Shown: positions 16,442 through 27,605 of the stretch, piece by piece
Numbering within the stretch: the stretch's first letter is position 1
Layout of the letters: every line of letters starts with the position of its first letter
Assembly (NCBI RefSeq): GCF_020880995.1
Contig: NZ_JAJISD010000007.1
Coordinates: 124,001 to 188,000 of the forward strand
Direction: 5' to 3'
Length of the DNA stretch: 64,000 bases
From: Reyranella aquatilis
GTDB taxonomy: Bacteria; Pseudomonadota; Alphaproteobacteria; Reyranellales; Reyranellaceae
Program-made: the position numbers and the translations under genes
Notes under the pieces: generated by a model
Database searches by the model: none
What the model was told of the DNA's origin: nothing
The model's input: only the letters and a program-made list of their open reading frames with translations

Positions 16442-17621
16442 TGGCCAAGCTGCCGCCCCGCCCCAAGCGGCCGCCCAAACCGGCGACGCCGCGCGAGCTG
16501 CGGGACGCGATCGCCGCCAAGGCGCTGGAACTCGGCTTCGACGCCGTGGCCTTCGCGCCCGCGCAGCTCTCGCCCGAGGCGCGGCAGCAGCGCCGGGAGC
16601 GCATGGAGGCGTTCCTCGAACGCGGCTTCCAGGGCGACATGGGCTGGCTGGCCGATCGCGCCGAGCAGCGCATCGATCCCTCGACCCTGTGGCCCGAGGC
16701 GCGCACGGTCGTGTCCGTGGCGCTGAACTACGGCCCCGCCGGCGATCCGCGCGACGTGTTGCAGCAGGCCGAACGCGGCGCGATCTCGGTCTATGCGCAG
16801 GGACGCGACTATCACGACGTGATGAAAAGCCGGCTGAAGCAGCTCGGCCGCTTCATCTGGGACACCTATCACCAGAGCCTCAAGGTGTTCGTCGACACCG
16901 CGCCGCTGATGGAGAAGCCGGTCGCGCAGCAGGCGGGCCATGGCTGGCAGGGCAAGCACACCAACCTGGTGTCGCGCCGCTTCGGTTCATGGCTGTTCCT
17001 CGGCGAACTGCTCCTGTCGGTCGAGTTGCCGGCCGATGACGCCGAAACAGATCATTGCGGGCAGTGCCGCGCCTGCCTCGATTCCTGCCCGACCGACGCC
17101 TTTCCCGCGCCCTACCAGCTCGATGCGCGGCGCTGCATCTCCTATCTCACCATCGAGCATCCCGGCCCGATCGATCGCGAGTTCAGGACGGCGCTCGGCA
17201 ACCGCATCTACGGTTGCGACGACTGCCTCGCCGCCTGCCCCTGGAACAAGTTCGCCCGCCAGTCGCGCGAGGCCGCCTTCGCGCCGCGCGCCGAGCTGCA
17301 GGCGCCCCTATTGGCCGAACTCGCCACGCTGGACGACGCGACCTTCCGCACGCGCTTCTCGGGCACCGCCGTGAAGCGCATCGGGCGCGACCGCTTCCTG
17401 CGCAACGTCGCCTATGCGCTGGGCAACAGCGCCGCCCCCGTCACCGCCCTGCCCGCCGTCGAGCGCCTGCTGGCCGACGCTTCGCCCGTGGTGCGCGGCG
17501 CCGCCGTCTGGGCGCTGTCGCAGCTTGCGCCCGAAGAGGCGGCGCGTCGGGGCCAAACGACCGATGACTCCGATGCCGGTGTGCGTGCCGAATGGGCCGA
17601 CGCGCACGAGAAACGACAATC

Positions 17622-17625
<4 letters not shown>
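16441..17625 (+). CDS. queG: Epoxyqueuosine reductase (cobalamin-dependent)
   Basis: A 394-residue enzyme catalysing the last queuosine step, reduction of epoxyqueuosine in tRNA, using cob(II)alamin and two [4Fe-4S] clusters. The GTG start follows the overlap with queF. The catalytic Asp is D152 in [10 protein letters not shown]. The cluster ligands lie in [17 protein letters not shown] (C206, C209, C212, C216) and C232 with [14 protein letters not shown] (C259, C262, C266). A C-terminal HEAT-like repeat ([20 protein letters not shown]) contacts tRNA. It converges on hutU, with stops overlapping by 4 nt. Its need for B12 fits the large cobalamin cluster 21 kb away. Confidence 0.95.
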
Positions 17626-19279
<1,654 letters not shown>

Positions 19280-19283
<4 letters not shown>

Positions 19284-20821
19284 GGTGTCTCCTGAAGCGC
19301 GGGCAGGAAGCCGCTGCCGACGGTTGCGACGATGGTGCCATCCGCGACGAGCGCGGTGGCCTTCTCCATGTCGGGATGGAAGTGGCGGTCGTCCTCGAGG
19401 TGCGGCACCCCGCGCCGCAGCAGAGTTCGAACCGCTTCGAGCGGCGGGCTGGAGGCCAGCGGCCGGTGGAAGTCGCAGCCCTGGGCCGCCGCCAGCAGTT
19501 CGATGCCGATCACGGACGCAACGTTGGCCGCCATGTCGAGCAGACGGCGCGCGCCGTGCGCGGCCATCGACACATGGTCTTCCTGGTTGGCCGAGGTCGG
19601 GATCGAATCGACGCTGGCGGGATAGGCGCGCTGCTTGTTCTCCGAGACCAGCGCCGCCGCCGTCACCTGCGGGATCATGAAGCCCGAGTTGAGACCGGGC
19701 CGCGGCGTCAGGAAGGCCGGCAGGCCCGACAGCGCCGGATCGACCAGCATGGCGATGCGGCGCTCGGCCAGCGAGCCGATCTCGCACAGGGCCAGCGCGA
19801 TGATGTCGGCGGCGAACGCCACCGGCTCGGCGTGGAAGTTGCCGCCCGAGAGCGCCTCCTCGGGATCGGTGAAGATCAGCGGATTGTCGGTGACACCGTT
19901 GGCTTCGGTTTCGAGCGTGGCGGCCGCCTGGCGCAAGATGTCGAGCGCCGCGCCCATGACCTGCGGCTGGCAGCGCAGGCAGTACGGGTCCTGCACCCGC
20001 TCGTCGCCCACGAGGTGCGAGGCGCGGATCGCCGAGCCGGTCATCAAGCGCCGCAGCGCGTCTGCCGTCGCGATCTGTCCGGCGTGGCGACGCAGTTGAT
20101 GGATGCGGGGATCGAAGGGCGCATCCGAGCCGCGCGCCGCGTCCGTCGAGAGCGCACCGGTGACCAGCGCCGCCCCATGCAGATTTTCGGCTTCGAACAG
20201 GCCCGCCAGGGCATAGGCGGTCGAGAACTGCGTGCCGTTCAGCAGCGCAAGCCCTTCCTTGGCGCCCAGCACCAGCGGCTTCAGCCCAGCATCGCCCAGC
20301 GCCTTCGCGGCCGGCACGATCTTGCCGTCGACGATGAACGACCCGACTCCGATCATCGCCGCGCTCATGTGCGCAAGCGGCGCGAGATCGCCCGAGGCGC
20401 CGACCGAGCCCTGGCACGGCACGACGGGCGTCAGCCCTTCCGCGAGCATCGTCTCCAGCAGCCGCACCGTCTCGGGCTTCACGCCCGACGCACCCTGCGA
20501 CAGGCTGCCGAGCTTCAGCGCCATCATCAGCCGCGCGACGGGCACGGGCATCGACGCACCCACTCCGGCGGCATGGCTGAGGACAATGTTGCGCTGGAGC
20601 GTTTCGAGATCGGCAGCCTCGATGCGGACGCTCGCCAGCTTCCCGAAGCCCGTGTTGATGCCGTAGACCGGCTGACCCCTGGACAGGATGGCCGATACCG
20701 CGCGCGCCGACTTTTCGATGACCTCGTAGGCCGCCGGGTCGAGGCTTACGGCAGCGCCCCGATAGATGTCGCGCCAGGCCGAAAGCGGAACGGCGCCGGG
20801 CGTGAGTACGATCGCCTTCAT
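19280..20821 (-). CDS. hutH: Histidine ammonia-lyase
   Basis: A 513-residue enzyme that deaminates L-histidine to urocanate, entry step of the pathway. The Ala-Ser-Gly triad that cyclises into the MIO electrophile is A142-S143-G144 in [13 protein letters not shown]. The catalytic Tyr is Y53 in [30 protein letters not shown], then [14 protein letters not shown], are also typical. The gene overlaps hutI upstream and hutU downstream by ATGA, so all three are translationally coupled. Confidence 0.97.
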
Positions 20822-22017
20822 TTGCCTCTCCAGACGCGCGCGTGCAGCGGATTGAAGCCCATGCGGTAGACCAGCTCGGCCGGGCGCTCGATGTCCCAGA
20901 TCGCGAGATCGCACGATTTGCCCGCTTCGAGCGTGCCGATGCTGTCGAGGCATCCGAGCGCACGCGCCGCCTCGCGCGTCACGCCGGCCAGGCATTCGTC
21001 GACCGTGAGCCGAAACAGCGTCGCGCCCATGTTCATCGCCAGCAGCAGCGACGTGAGCGGCGAGGTACCGGGATTGCTGTCGGAGGCGAGGGCGATGCTC
21101 ACGCCATGCCGGCGCAGCAGCTCGACCGGCGGCTTGTGCGTCTCGCGCACGAAGTAGAAGGCACCCGGCAGCAGCACGGCAACTGTGCCGGCCTTGGCAA
21201 GGGCAATCACGCCCTGCTCGTCGACATGCTCCAGGTGATCCGCCGAAAGCGCGCCGTAGCGTGCGGCGAGGCTGGCGCCGTGCAGGTTGGAGAGTTGCTC
21301 GGCATGCAGCTTGACGCGCAGCCCCCTCGCCTTCGCCGCCTCGAACACGCGTTCGACCTGCTGCGGCATGAAGGCGATGCCCTCGCAGAAGCCGTCGACC
21401 GCATCGGCCAGTCCGGCCTTGGCGACGGCCGGCAGCATCTCGTCGCAGACTGTGGCGATGTAGGCATCCTTGTCGCCGCTGGCCTCGGGCGGCAACGCAT
21501 GCGCGCCGAGGAACGTCGTCTTCACCGTGAGAGCCCGCAGCTCGCCGACCCGGCGGGCGGCGCGCAGCGACTTCATCTCGGTGGCCGTATCGAGCCCGTA
21601 GCCCGACTTGATCTCCAGGGTTGTCACGCCTTCGGCGATCAGCGTGTCGACGCGCGGCAGCGCACTGGCGACCAGCGCGTCTTCGCTTGCCGCCCGCGTC
21701 GCCTTCATGGTCGAGACGATCCCGCCGTCCGCCCGTGCGATCTCCTCATAGCTGGCGCCGGCCAGACGCAGCTCGAACTCGTGGGCGCGGTTGCCGCCGT
21801 AGACGATGTGGGTGTGGCAATCGACAAGGCCGGGCGTGATCCAGCGCCCGGCGCAATCGACGGTCTCGGCGGCCTCCAGCGACGGCGCGTCGACCCTCGC
21901 CCCGGAAAACAGGATGCGGCCGTCGCGGGCGGCGACGATGCCGTCTTCGACGAGTCCCAGCCCCTCGCCCGTCAGGGTCGCGAGGCGTGCGTTCTTCCAG
22001 AGGCGGTCACATTGCAT
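20818..22017 (-). CDS. hutI: Imidazolonepropionase
   Basis: A 399-residue amidohydrolase that opens the imidazolone ring to N-formimidoyl-L-glutamate. [20 protein letters not shown] carries H68 and H70 of the metal site. [32 protein letters not shown] and [12 protein letters not shown] supply further ligands and substrate contacts. I chose the ATG at 22017; another in-frame ATG at 22041 would add MYSHNKNA and overlap the proposed HutC operator. It is the first gene of hutI-hutH-hutU and is divergent from hutF with only 30 bp between starts. Confidence 0.96.
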   Translation of the reverse strand: MQCDRLWKNARLATLTGEGLGLVEDGIVAARDGRILFSGARVDAPSLEAAETVDCAGRWITPGLVDCHTHIVYGGNRAHEFELRLAGASYEEIARADGGIVSTMKATRAASEDALVASALPRVDTLIAEGVTTLEIKSGYGLDTATEMKSLRAARRVGELRALTVKTTFLGAHALPPEASGDKDAYIATVCDEMLPAVAKAGLADAVDGFCEGIAFMPQQVERVFEAAKARGLRVKLHAEQLSNLHGASLAARYGALSADHLEHVDEQGVIALAKAGTVAVLLPGAFYFVRETHKPPVELLRRHGVSIALASDSNPGTSPLTSLLLAMNMGATLFRLTVDECLAGVTREAARALGCLDSIGTLEAGKSCDLAIWDIERPAELVYRMGFNPLHARVWRGK

Positions 22018-22024
22018 GGCGTTC

Positions 22025-22046
22025 TTATTATGACTATACATAATAA
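22025..22046. promoter_or_regulatory. Candidate HutC operator between hutI and hutF
   Basis: TTATTATG (22025-22032), spacer ACTATA, CATAATAA (22039-22046): a perfect inverted repeat with 8-bp arms, filling nearly all of the 30 bp between the divergent hutI and hutF start codons. The inner ATG-ACTATA-CAT resembles the TGTATATACA-like core I recall for HutC operators. Binding by the HutC encoded at 23412 would block both operons. Both genes lack a normal Shine-Dalgarno here. Confidence 0.65.
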
Positions 22047-22047
22047 T

Positions 22048-23415
22048 ATGTCCAGAACCGCCCTCTGGTTTCGCTCCCTCCTCCTCCCCGACGGCTGGAC
22101 CGACGGCGTGCGCCTCGTCCTCGCGGATGGCCACATCGAGACCCTCGTGAAGGAATGCCCGGCCGAGGCGGGCGACGAACGTCACGAGATCGGCCTGCCC
22201 GGCCTGCCCAACCTGCACAGCCATGCCTTCCAGCGCGGCATGGCGGGCCTCACCGAGCAGCGCGGCGCCACGGCAGACAGCTTCTGGACATGGCGCGAGG
22301 CGATGTACCGCTTCGTCGACCATATGGGCCCCGAGGAGGTCGAGGCGATCGCCGCGCAGGCCTTCGTGGAAATGCTCGAAAGCGGCTTCACCCGCGTCGG
22401 CGAATTCCACTACGTGCATCACGATCCGAATGGGGCGCCCTATGCCGACATCGCCGAGCTGGCGGCGCGGGTCGCGGCGGCGGCGGGTGAGACAGGCATT
22501 GCTCTGACGCTCCTGCCCGTCTTCTATCGCCATGCCGGCTTCGGCGGCCTGCCCGCAGCACCGGGCCAGCGGCGCTTCGTCAACGATATCGACCGCTACG
22601 GAAACCTGATCGAGGCCAGCCGCAAGGCCGTGTCGTCTCTGCCCGGCGCCGTGGTCGGCGTCGCACCGCACAGCCTGCGTGCGGCGACGCCGGAAGAGAT
22701 CGCGGCCATCCTGCCGCTCGCCGACGGCGGCCCCGTCCACATCCATGTCGCCGAGCAGACGAAGGAGGTCGAGGACTGCCTCGCCTGGTCGGGCCAGCGG
22801 CCGGTCGAGCTGCTGCTCGATCGCCTGCCGGTCGACGGGCGCTGGTGCCTCGTCCATGCCACGCATGTCACCGACGCCGAGAGCCAGGGCATCGTGGCGC
22901 GCGGGGCGACGGTGGGCCTGTGCCCCATCACCGAGGCCAATCTCGGAGACGGACTCTTTCCCGCGCAGGCCTTCGTGGAACGCGGCGGAAGCTTCGGCGT
23001 CGGCTCGGATTCGAACGTGCTGATCGACGCCGCCGAGGAACTGCGCCTGCTCGAATACGGCCAGCGACTTTCCCTGCACACCCGCAACGCCATGGCCCGG
23101 GCCTCGACACCGTCGGTGGGGCGCAGCCTGTTCGACGCGGCCCTGGCCGGCGGCGCGCAGGCGCTCGGGGCGCCGGCGACGCTCGCCGCCGGACAGCCGG
23201 CCGATCTCGTCAGCCTGAAGGCCGACGACAATGCGCTCGCGCATCGGCGTCACGACCGCTGGCTCGACGGCTGGATCTTCGGCGGCGGCCGCCAGACCGT
23301 GGATTGCGTCTGGCGCGCCGGCGCCAGGCTCGTGACCGGCGGGCTGCACATCCACCGCGACGCGATCGGCCGACGCTACCGGCAGGCGCTGCACAAGGTA
23401 CTGCACCCATCGTGA
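22048..23415 (+). CDS. hutF: Formimidoylglutamate deiminase
   Basis: A 455-residue amidohydrolase releasing ammonia from N-formimidoyl-L-glutamate to give N-formyl-L-glutamate, the branch used by pseudomonads and many alphaproteobacteria. [15 protein letters not shown] carries H57 and H59. Further metal and substrate residues lie in [35 protein letters not shown] and [11 protein letters not shown]. The N-terminus [13 protein letters not shown] fits the family. An in-frame ATG at 22030 lies inside the operator. Its stop overlaps the GTG of hutC. Confidence 0.95.
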   Translation: MSRTALWFRSLLLPDGWTDGVRLVLADGHIETLVKECPAEAGDERHEIGLPGLPNLHSHAFQRGMAGLTEQRGATADSFWTWREAMYRFVDHMGPEEVEAIAAQAFVEMLESGFTRVGEFHYVHHDPNGAPYADIAELAARVAAAAGETGIALTLLPVFYRHAGFGGLPAAPGQRRFVNDIDRYGNLIEASRKAVSSLPGAVVGVAPHSLRAATPEEIAAILPLADGGPVHIHVAEQTKEVEDCLAWSGQRPVELLLDRLPVDGRWCLVHATHVTDAESQGIVARGATVGLCPITEANLGDGLFPAQAFVERGGSFGVGSDSNVLIDAAEELRLLEYGQRLSLHTRNAMARASTPSVGRSLFDAALAGGAQALGAPATLAAGQPADLVSLKADDNALAHRRHDRWLDGWIFGGGRQTVDCVWRAGARLVTGGLHIHRDAIGRRYRQALHKVLHPS

Positions 23416-24131
23416 CCGCCGCCGCACCGTCCCTTCACCAGAAGATCCTGGGCGACCTGCAGGGCAAGATCCTGTCGGGCAAGCTGGCGCCCGGCGCGCG
23501 CATCGCCACCGAGCACGAGCTGGCGGAGACCTATGGCTGCTCGCGCATGACGGTGAGCAACGTGCTGGCCAGGCTCGCCCGCGCCGGCCTGGTGGAGCGT
23601 CGACGCAAGGCCGGCACCTTCGTCACGCGCCCCCAGTCGCAGGCGGCGGTGCTGGAGATCCACGACATCAAGGCCGAGGTGCTGGCGCTTGGCCTCCCCT
23701 ACCGTTTCGAGCTGGTGTCGCGCGCCACACGACGCAGCACGGCGGCGGATCGCGAGCGGCTCGGGTCCGGGTCCCCCGGTCGCGTGGTCGACCTCCTGGT
23801 CCGCCATTTCGCCGGCGACCGCGTCTTCTGCCTGGAAGAGCGCCTGATCAATGCGGAGGCCGTGCCCGAGGCGGCCGTCGAACGCTTCCATGACATCGCA
23901 CCGGGGCGATGGCTGCTCGACAGCGTGCCCTGGACCGCGGCGGAACACCGGATCGGCGCCAGCAGTGCCGGCAAGGAATGGGCGGCGTTCCTGTCGGTGC
24001 CCGCGACGACCGCCTGCCTGATCGTCGAACGCCGGACCTGGCGCGCTGCTCTGCCCGTCACGCACGTGCGCCTCACCTATCCGGGCGATTCGCACCAGCT
24101 GGTCGCGCGCTTCACGCCAACCCAGGCTTGA
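23412..24131 (+). CDS. hutC: Histidine utilisation repressor, GntR family
   Basis: A 239-residue regulator. It has an N-terminal winged HTH (about 8-72: [20 protein letters not shown], then [20 protein letters not shown] and GTFVTRP) and a C-terminal UTRA ligand domain ([45 protein letters not shown]). HutC represses hut genes until urocanate binds. The GTG start overlaps the hutF stop. Its likely site is the palindrome at 22025-22046, so it controls its own operon as well as hutIHU. Confidence 0.95.
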   Translation: MTAAAPSLHQKILGDLQGKILSGKLAPGARIATEHELAETYGCSRMTVSNVLARLARAGLVERRRKAGTFVTRPQSQAAVLEIHDIKAEVLALGLPYRFELVSRATRRSTAADRERLGSGSPGRVVDLLVRHFAGDRVFCLEERLINAEAVPEAAVERFHDIAPGRWLLDSVPWTAAEHRIGASSAGKEWAAFLSVPATTACLIVERRTWRAALPVTHVRLTYPGDSHQLVARFTPTQA

Positions 24132-24141
24132 TTGAATCGCG

Positions 24142-25380
24142 CTAGCGGTTCGCGCGAGCGACAGCAGCGTTCAGCAGGAGATTGGCGCCCGGCACCGAGC
24201 GCCTGAGTTCGATCGCTTCGTTGACGTTGTGGCTGATGCCCTCGAAGCAGGGCGTGAAGATCATGGCGGTCGGTGCCATCGTCGCGACGGCGTAGGCGTC
24301 GTGACCGGCCTGGCTGCGCATCTCGCGATAGGGCAGGCCCAGTTCCTTCGCCGTCGACTTCAGCAGTTCGATGCATTCGGGCGCGAACAGTTCGCTGCCC
24401 CAGCTCCAGCCCTCGGCGACCTCGATATCGACATTCGCCTTCTTCGCCGCGGCCGCGATCGCGGCATCGACCTCGGCGCGCATGGCCTTGAAGCGGCCTT
24501 CGTCGATGTGGCGGAAGTCGATGGTGAGCTTGACCTGCTCGGCGTAGGTGCCGGCAAGGTTGGGGAAGCTCTCGATGCGCGTCGTCGTCGTGCGGCCCTC
24601 GTCAACGGCATAGACGAGGCCGATGTCGTTGACCGCCGCAATGACGTAGCCGGCGCCGACCAGCGCGTTGCGCCGCTGCGCCATCGGCGTGCCGCCGGCA
24701 TGACCGGTGTCGCCGTTGATCGTGAGCCGCAGGGCCTGGGTCTTGTAGCCACCGACCACGATGCCGACGTCACACCCCTCGCGGTCGAGGACCGGGGCCT
24801 GCTCGATGTGCAGTTCCAGATAGGAATCGAAGGTGCGGCCCACCGGGGCGGAGCCGGCGTACCCGATCTCGTCGAGCGCCTGCCCGACCGTCACGCCGGC
24901 ATCGTCGGTGGTGGCCAGCACGCTCTCCAGCGGCAGGACCCCGGCAAAGGCCATGGAGCCCATCATCGGCGGGTTGAAGCGCGCGCCTTCCTCGTTGGTC
25001 CAGCAGATCACCTCGATGCCGCGCTTGGTCTGCAGGCCGCGATCGTTCAGCGTGCGCACGACCTCCAGCCCGCACAGCACGCCCAGGATGCCGTCGTAGC
25101 GGCCACCGCAGATCTGGGTGTCGAGATGGCTGCCGATCGCGACCGGCGGCAGCGACGGATCGGTGCCCGGCCGCCGCGCGAAGATGTTGCCCAGCCGGTC
25201 GATCTCGACGGAGCAGCCCGCCGCCTTCACCCAGTCGACGAACAGGTCGCGCATCTGCTTGTCCTCGGCGGACAGAGCGAGACGGCGCAGGCCGACGTCG
25301 CGGAAGCGTCCGATCTCGGCCGATCGTTCGAGGCTCTCCCAAAGGCGTTCGGGATTGACCTCCAGGACGTTTGCGACCAT
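24142..25380 (-). CDS. M20-family amidohydrolase (N-carbamoyl-L-amino-acid hydrolase / allantoate amidohydrolase type)
   Basis: A 412-residue metallo-hydrolase. Zinc ligands are H85 and D87 (GSHLDTQ), D96 (GGRYDG), E130-E131 (WTNEEGARF), H191 (LELHIEQ) and a C-terminal His in ISHNVNE. The GDTGHAGGTPM segment and a dimerisation domain follow. That is the hydantoinase/carbamoylase branch, whose members hydrolyse N-carbamoyl, and in several studied cases N-formyl, L-amino acids. It lies 10 bp beyond hutC, converging on it. Because no hutG is present, it may hydrolyse the N-formylglutamate made by HutF (inference). Allantoate or beta-ureidopropionate are the alternatives. Confidence 0.88.
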   Translation of the reverse strand: MVANVLEVNPERLWESLERSAEIGRFRDVGLRRLALSAEDKQMRDLFVDWVKAAGCSVEIDRLGNIFARRPGTDPSLPPVAIGSHLDTQICGGRYDGILGVLCGLEVVRTLNDRGLQTKRGIEVICWTNEEGARFNPPMMGSMAFAGVLPLESVLATTDDAGVTVGQALDEIGYAGSAPVGRTFDSYLELHIEQAPVLDREGCDVGIVVGGYKTQALRLTINGDTGHAGGTPMAQRRNALVGAGYVIAAVNDIGLVYAVDEGRTTTTRIESFPNLAGTYAEQVKLTIDFRHIDEGRFKAMRAEVDAAIAAAAKKANVDIEVAEGWSWGSELFAPECIELLKSTAKELGLPYREMRSQAGHDAYAVATMAPTAMIFTPCFEGISHNVNEAIELRRSVPGANLLLNAAVARANR

Positions 25381-25470
25381 GCGGCGCTCCTTTTGCGTGC
25401 GGCTTTCTGAACGAGCGATGGCATTCTAACCAAGAAACATGCCATCCGCCGGAACGACGAGATATCGACC

Positions 25471-27045
25471 ATGGACAGCGAGTACGACTACATCATCATC
25501 GGGGGCGGCTCGGCCGGCGCAACGCTCGCGGCGCGGCTGAGCGAGGAACCGGCGCTGCGCGTCCTGCTGCTGGAGGCCGGCCGGGATTTCCGGACCGCCG
25601 AGACCCCGCATCACCTGCGCATTCCCAATCCGCTGCGCGCCATCGGCGACGACAATTACCGGTACCCGAAGCTGCTGGCGCGCCGCACCGAGCGGCAGGA
25701 GCCGAAGCTGCTGTGGCGCGGGCGCGCCATCGGCGGCAGTTCGACCATCAACGGCCAGATCGCCATCCGCGGAATCCCCGAGGACTTCGAGGACTGGGCC
25801 TCGATGGGCGCCACCGGATGGGACTGGGACGCCTGCCTTCCGTATTTCCGCAAGCTCGAAACCGACGTCGACTTCGGCAACCTCCCCTATCACGGCAACG
25901 AAGGACCTCTCCCCGTCTACCGCGCGCCGATAGAGCAGTGGGGCTCCGTCGACCGCGCGCTGCGCGAGGCGGCGCTGGGCCTCGGCTATCCCTGGTGCGA
26001 CGACCATAACGCACCGACCGGCAACGGCGTCGGGCCCTACGCGATAAACAGCCGCCAGGGCCTGCGCATCTCGACCAACGACGGCTACCTCGAGCCGGCG
26101 CGCGGCCGGCCGAACCTCACAGTCGTGGGCGGGGCCGTCGTCGACACGCTGCAGTTCGAGGGCAACCGACCGCATGTGAGCGGTGTCCGCGTCAGCGCGG
26201 GCGGCGAGGCGCGCAATGTGCGTGCGCGGCGCGAAGTCATCCTGTCGGCCGGCGCCATCCATTCGCCGGCGATCCTCCAGCGCTCGGGCATCGGCCCGCG
26301 GGCCCTGCTTGACCGTCTTGGCATCCCGGTCGTGGCCGAACGGCCGGTCGGTGAACACCTGCTCGACCACCCGATCCTCGGCCTCATGCTCGACCTGCGC
26401 GACGAGGCGCGCGTCAGCACGCTGATGCATCGCCACACCAATTGCTGCCTGCGCTACTCCTCGGGGCTGGCGGGCGCGGGCATCACGGACATGATCGTGA
26501 TCGCCGGCAACCTCCGCCCCGAGGAAGATGGCGGCACCGCCCGGGCCCGACTCGCCGTCTCGGCTTTCCAGGCGCTCAGCGAGGGCACGGTGCGCATCAC
26601 CACCCGCGATCCCTCGATCGACCCGCAGGTCGAAGAGCGCATGCTGTCGGACGAGAGCGACCTCGTGCGGATGCGCGACGGCGTACAGCGCCTGCGCGAC
26701 CTCTGCCAGCAGCCCGCCTTCAGGGCGATCTCGACCCGCGTCGAGTACGGCACGACGGGACGCTCGATCGAGGATCCGTTCGACGCAAAGGCGCTGGACG
26801 ACTGGATGTTCAACGAATGCTCGGATGCCCAGCATGCCAGCGGCACCTGCCGCATGGGCTCACCCGAAGACCCCCGGTCGGTCGTCGATCCGGAATGCCG
26901 GGTGATCGGCTGTTCGGGCCTGCGCGTCATCGACGCGTCGATCATGCCCACCGTGGTACGTGCGAACACGCACTTCACGACGGTCATGATCGCGGAAAAG
27001 ATGGCAGACGAGCTGAAGCGCGCCCATCCGGGCGCGCCTGCCTAG
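25471..27045 (+). CDS. GMC-family FAD oxidoreductase
   Basis: A 524-residue flavoprotein of the choline dehydrogenase/alcohol oxidase family. YDYIIIGGGSAGATLAARLS binds the ADP of FAD, GRAIGGSSTINGQIAIRG is the GMC signature 1, and LSAGAIHSPAILQRSGIGPR is signature 2. The C-terminal HASGTCRMG and VRANTHFTTVMIAEKMA contain the catalytic His and partner residues. It oxidises a primary or polyhydroxy alcohol that cannot be named from sequence. It is divergent from the M20 hydrolase across 90 bp and converges on a small secreted protein gene. No signal peptide is seen. Confidence 0.92.
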   Translation: MDSEYDYIIIGGGSAGATLAARLSEEPALRVLLLEAGRDFRTAETPHHLRIPNPLRAIGDDNYRYPKLLARRTERQEPKLLWRGRAIGGSSTINGQIAIRGIPEDFEDWASMGATGWDWDACLPYFRKLETDVDFGNLPYHGNEGPLPVYRAPIEQWGSVDRALREAALGLGYPWCDDHNAPTGNGVGPYAINSRQGLRISTNDGYLEPARGRPNLTVVGGAVVDTLQFEGNRPHVSGVRVSAGGEARNVRARREVILSAGAIHSPAILQRSGIGPRALLDRLGIPVVAERPVGEHLLDHPILGLMLDLRDEARVSTLMHRHTNCCLRYSSGLAGAGITDMIVIAGNLRPEEDGGTARARLAVSAFQALSEGTVRITTRDPSIDPQVEERMLSDESDLVRMRDGVQRLRDLCQQPAFRAISTRVEYGTTGRSIEDPFDAKALDDWMFNECSDAQHASGTCRMGSPEDPRSVVDPECRVIGCSGLRVIDASIMPTVVRANTHFTTVMIAEKMADELKRAHPGAPA

Positions 27046-27054
27046 CCCGTTTGC

Positions 27055-27465
27055 CTAGCGAAGGTCCTTCGCGCGGGCCTTGCTCAGGGCCTCATTGCAG
27101 TTCTGGCCCTTCACCGGAGCGCGGATCTTCCAGCACATGGTCTCGTCGTCGCGCGTGACGCCCGCGTTGCAGTAGAAGACATCCTTCTTCTTCTGCAACC
27201 ACACGCCACCGGGCACCGCGGCCTTGATCTCGTAGGAATCCGAGAGAAGGTCGGCCGTGGTGATACCCGGTTGCTCCTGGTGCTGCGACGAGCAGGTCAC
27301 CTCACCCGGCATGGTTATTTGCGGGGCTACTGCAGTTTGTGGAGCAGCCCCCATCTGCGCGCCAGCCGACGGGCTGAGCGCAGTCGTCTGAGCAAAGGCT
27401 ACGGCGCCGAGAGCGATCACAGCGCCGCCGACAGCCGAAATGATCAATTTCGTCTTTGTCTGCAT
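27055..27465 (-). CDS. Small secreted cysteine-containing protein, unknown function
   Basis: A 136-residue protein that I do not recognise. KTKLIISAVGGAVIALGAVAF followed by AQ is a Sec signal. An Ala/Pro/Gln-rich spacer follows, then a compact region with four cysteines (VTCSSQHQ, DVFYCNAG, ETMCWKI, GQNCNEAL), which could form two disulphides in the periplasm. The ATG at 27465 is chosen because the signal begins there. It is monocistronic, converging on the GMC gene (9-bp gap) and following pepN's end region on the same strand. Confidence 0.6.
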   Translation of the reverse strand: MQTKTKLIISAVGGAVIALGAVAFAQTTALSPSAGAQMGAAPQTAVAPQITMPGEVTCSSQHQEQPGITTADLLSDSYEIKAAVPGGVWLQKKKDVFYCNAGVTRDDETMCWKIRAPVKGQNCNEALSKARAKDLR

Positions 27466-27605
27466 GATTTTACGACCCCAAGGTTCCGGCCCAGCCCCCC
27501 ACAGGCCGACCCGGAACACGTTTTTCCCACACACAACACTTAAGTCTGCAGTCTTACAGCAACCTTTCAAGGTGGCAGTCAAGATGAAATAATGACGGAA
27601 AATCC

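Noticed and set aside
22018-23415. Longer hutF reading frame beginning at 20842
   Set aside because: The upstream part is antisense to hutI. The amidohydrolase domain starts properly at MSRTALWF (22048).
27483-27517. GTTCCGG...CCGGAAC inverted repeat in the leader of the small secreted protein gene
   Set aside because: Short arms with a long loop and no matching regulator or riboswitch pattern; too weak to list as a site.
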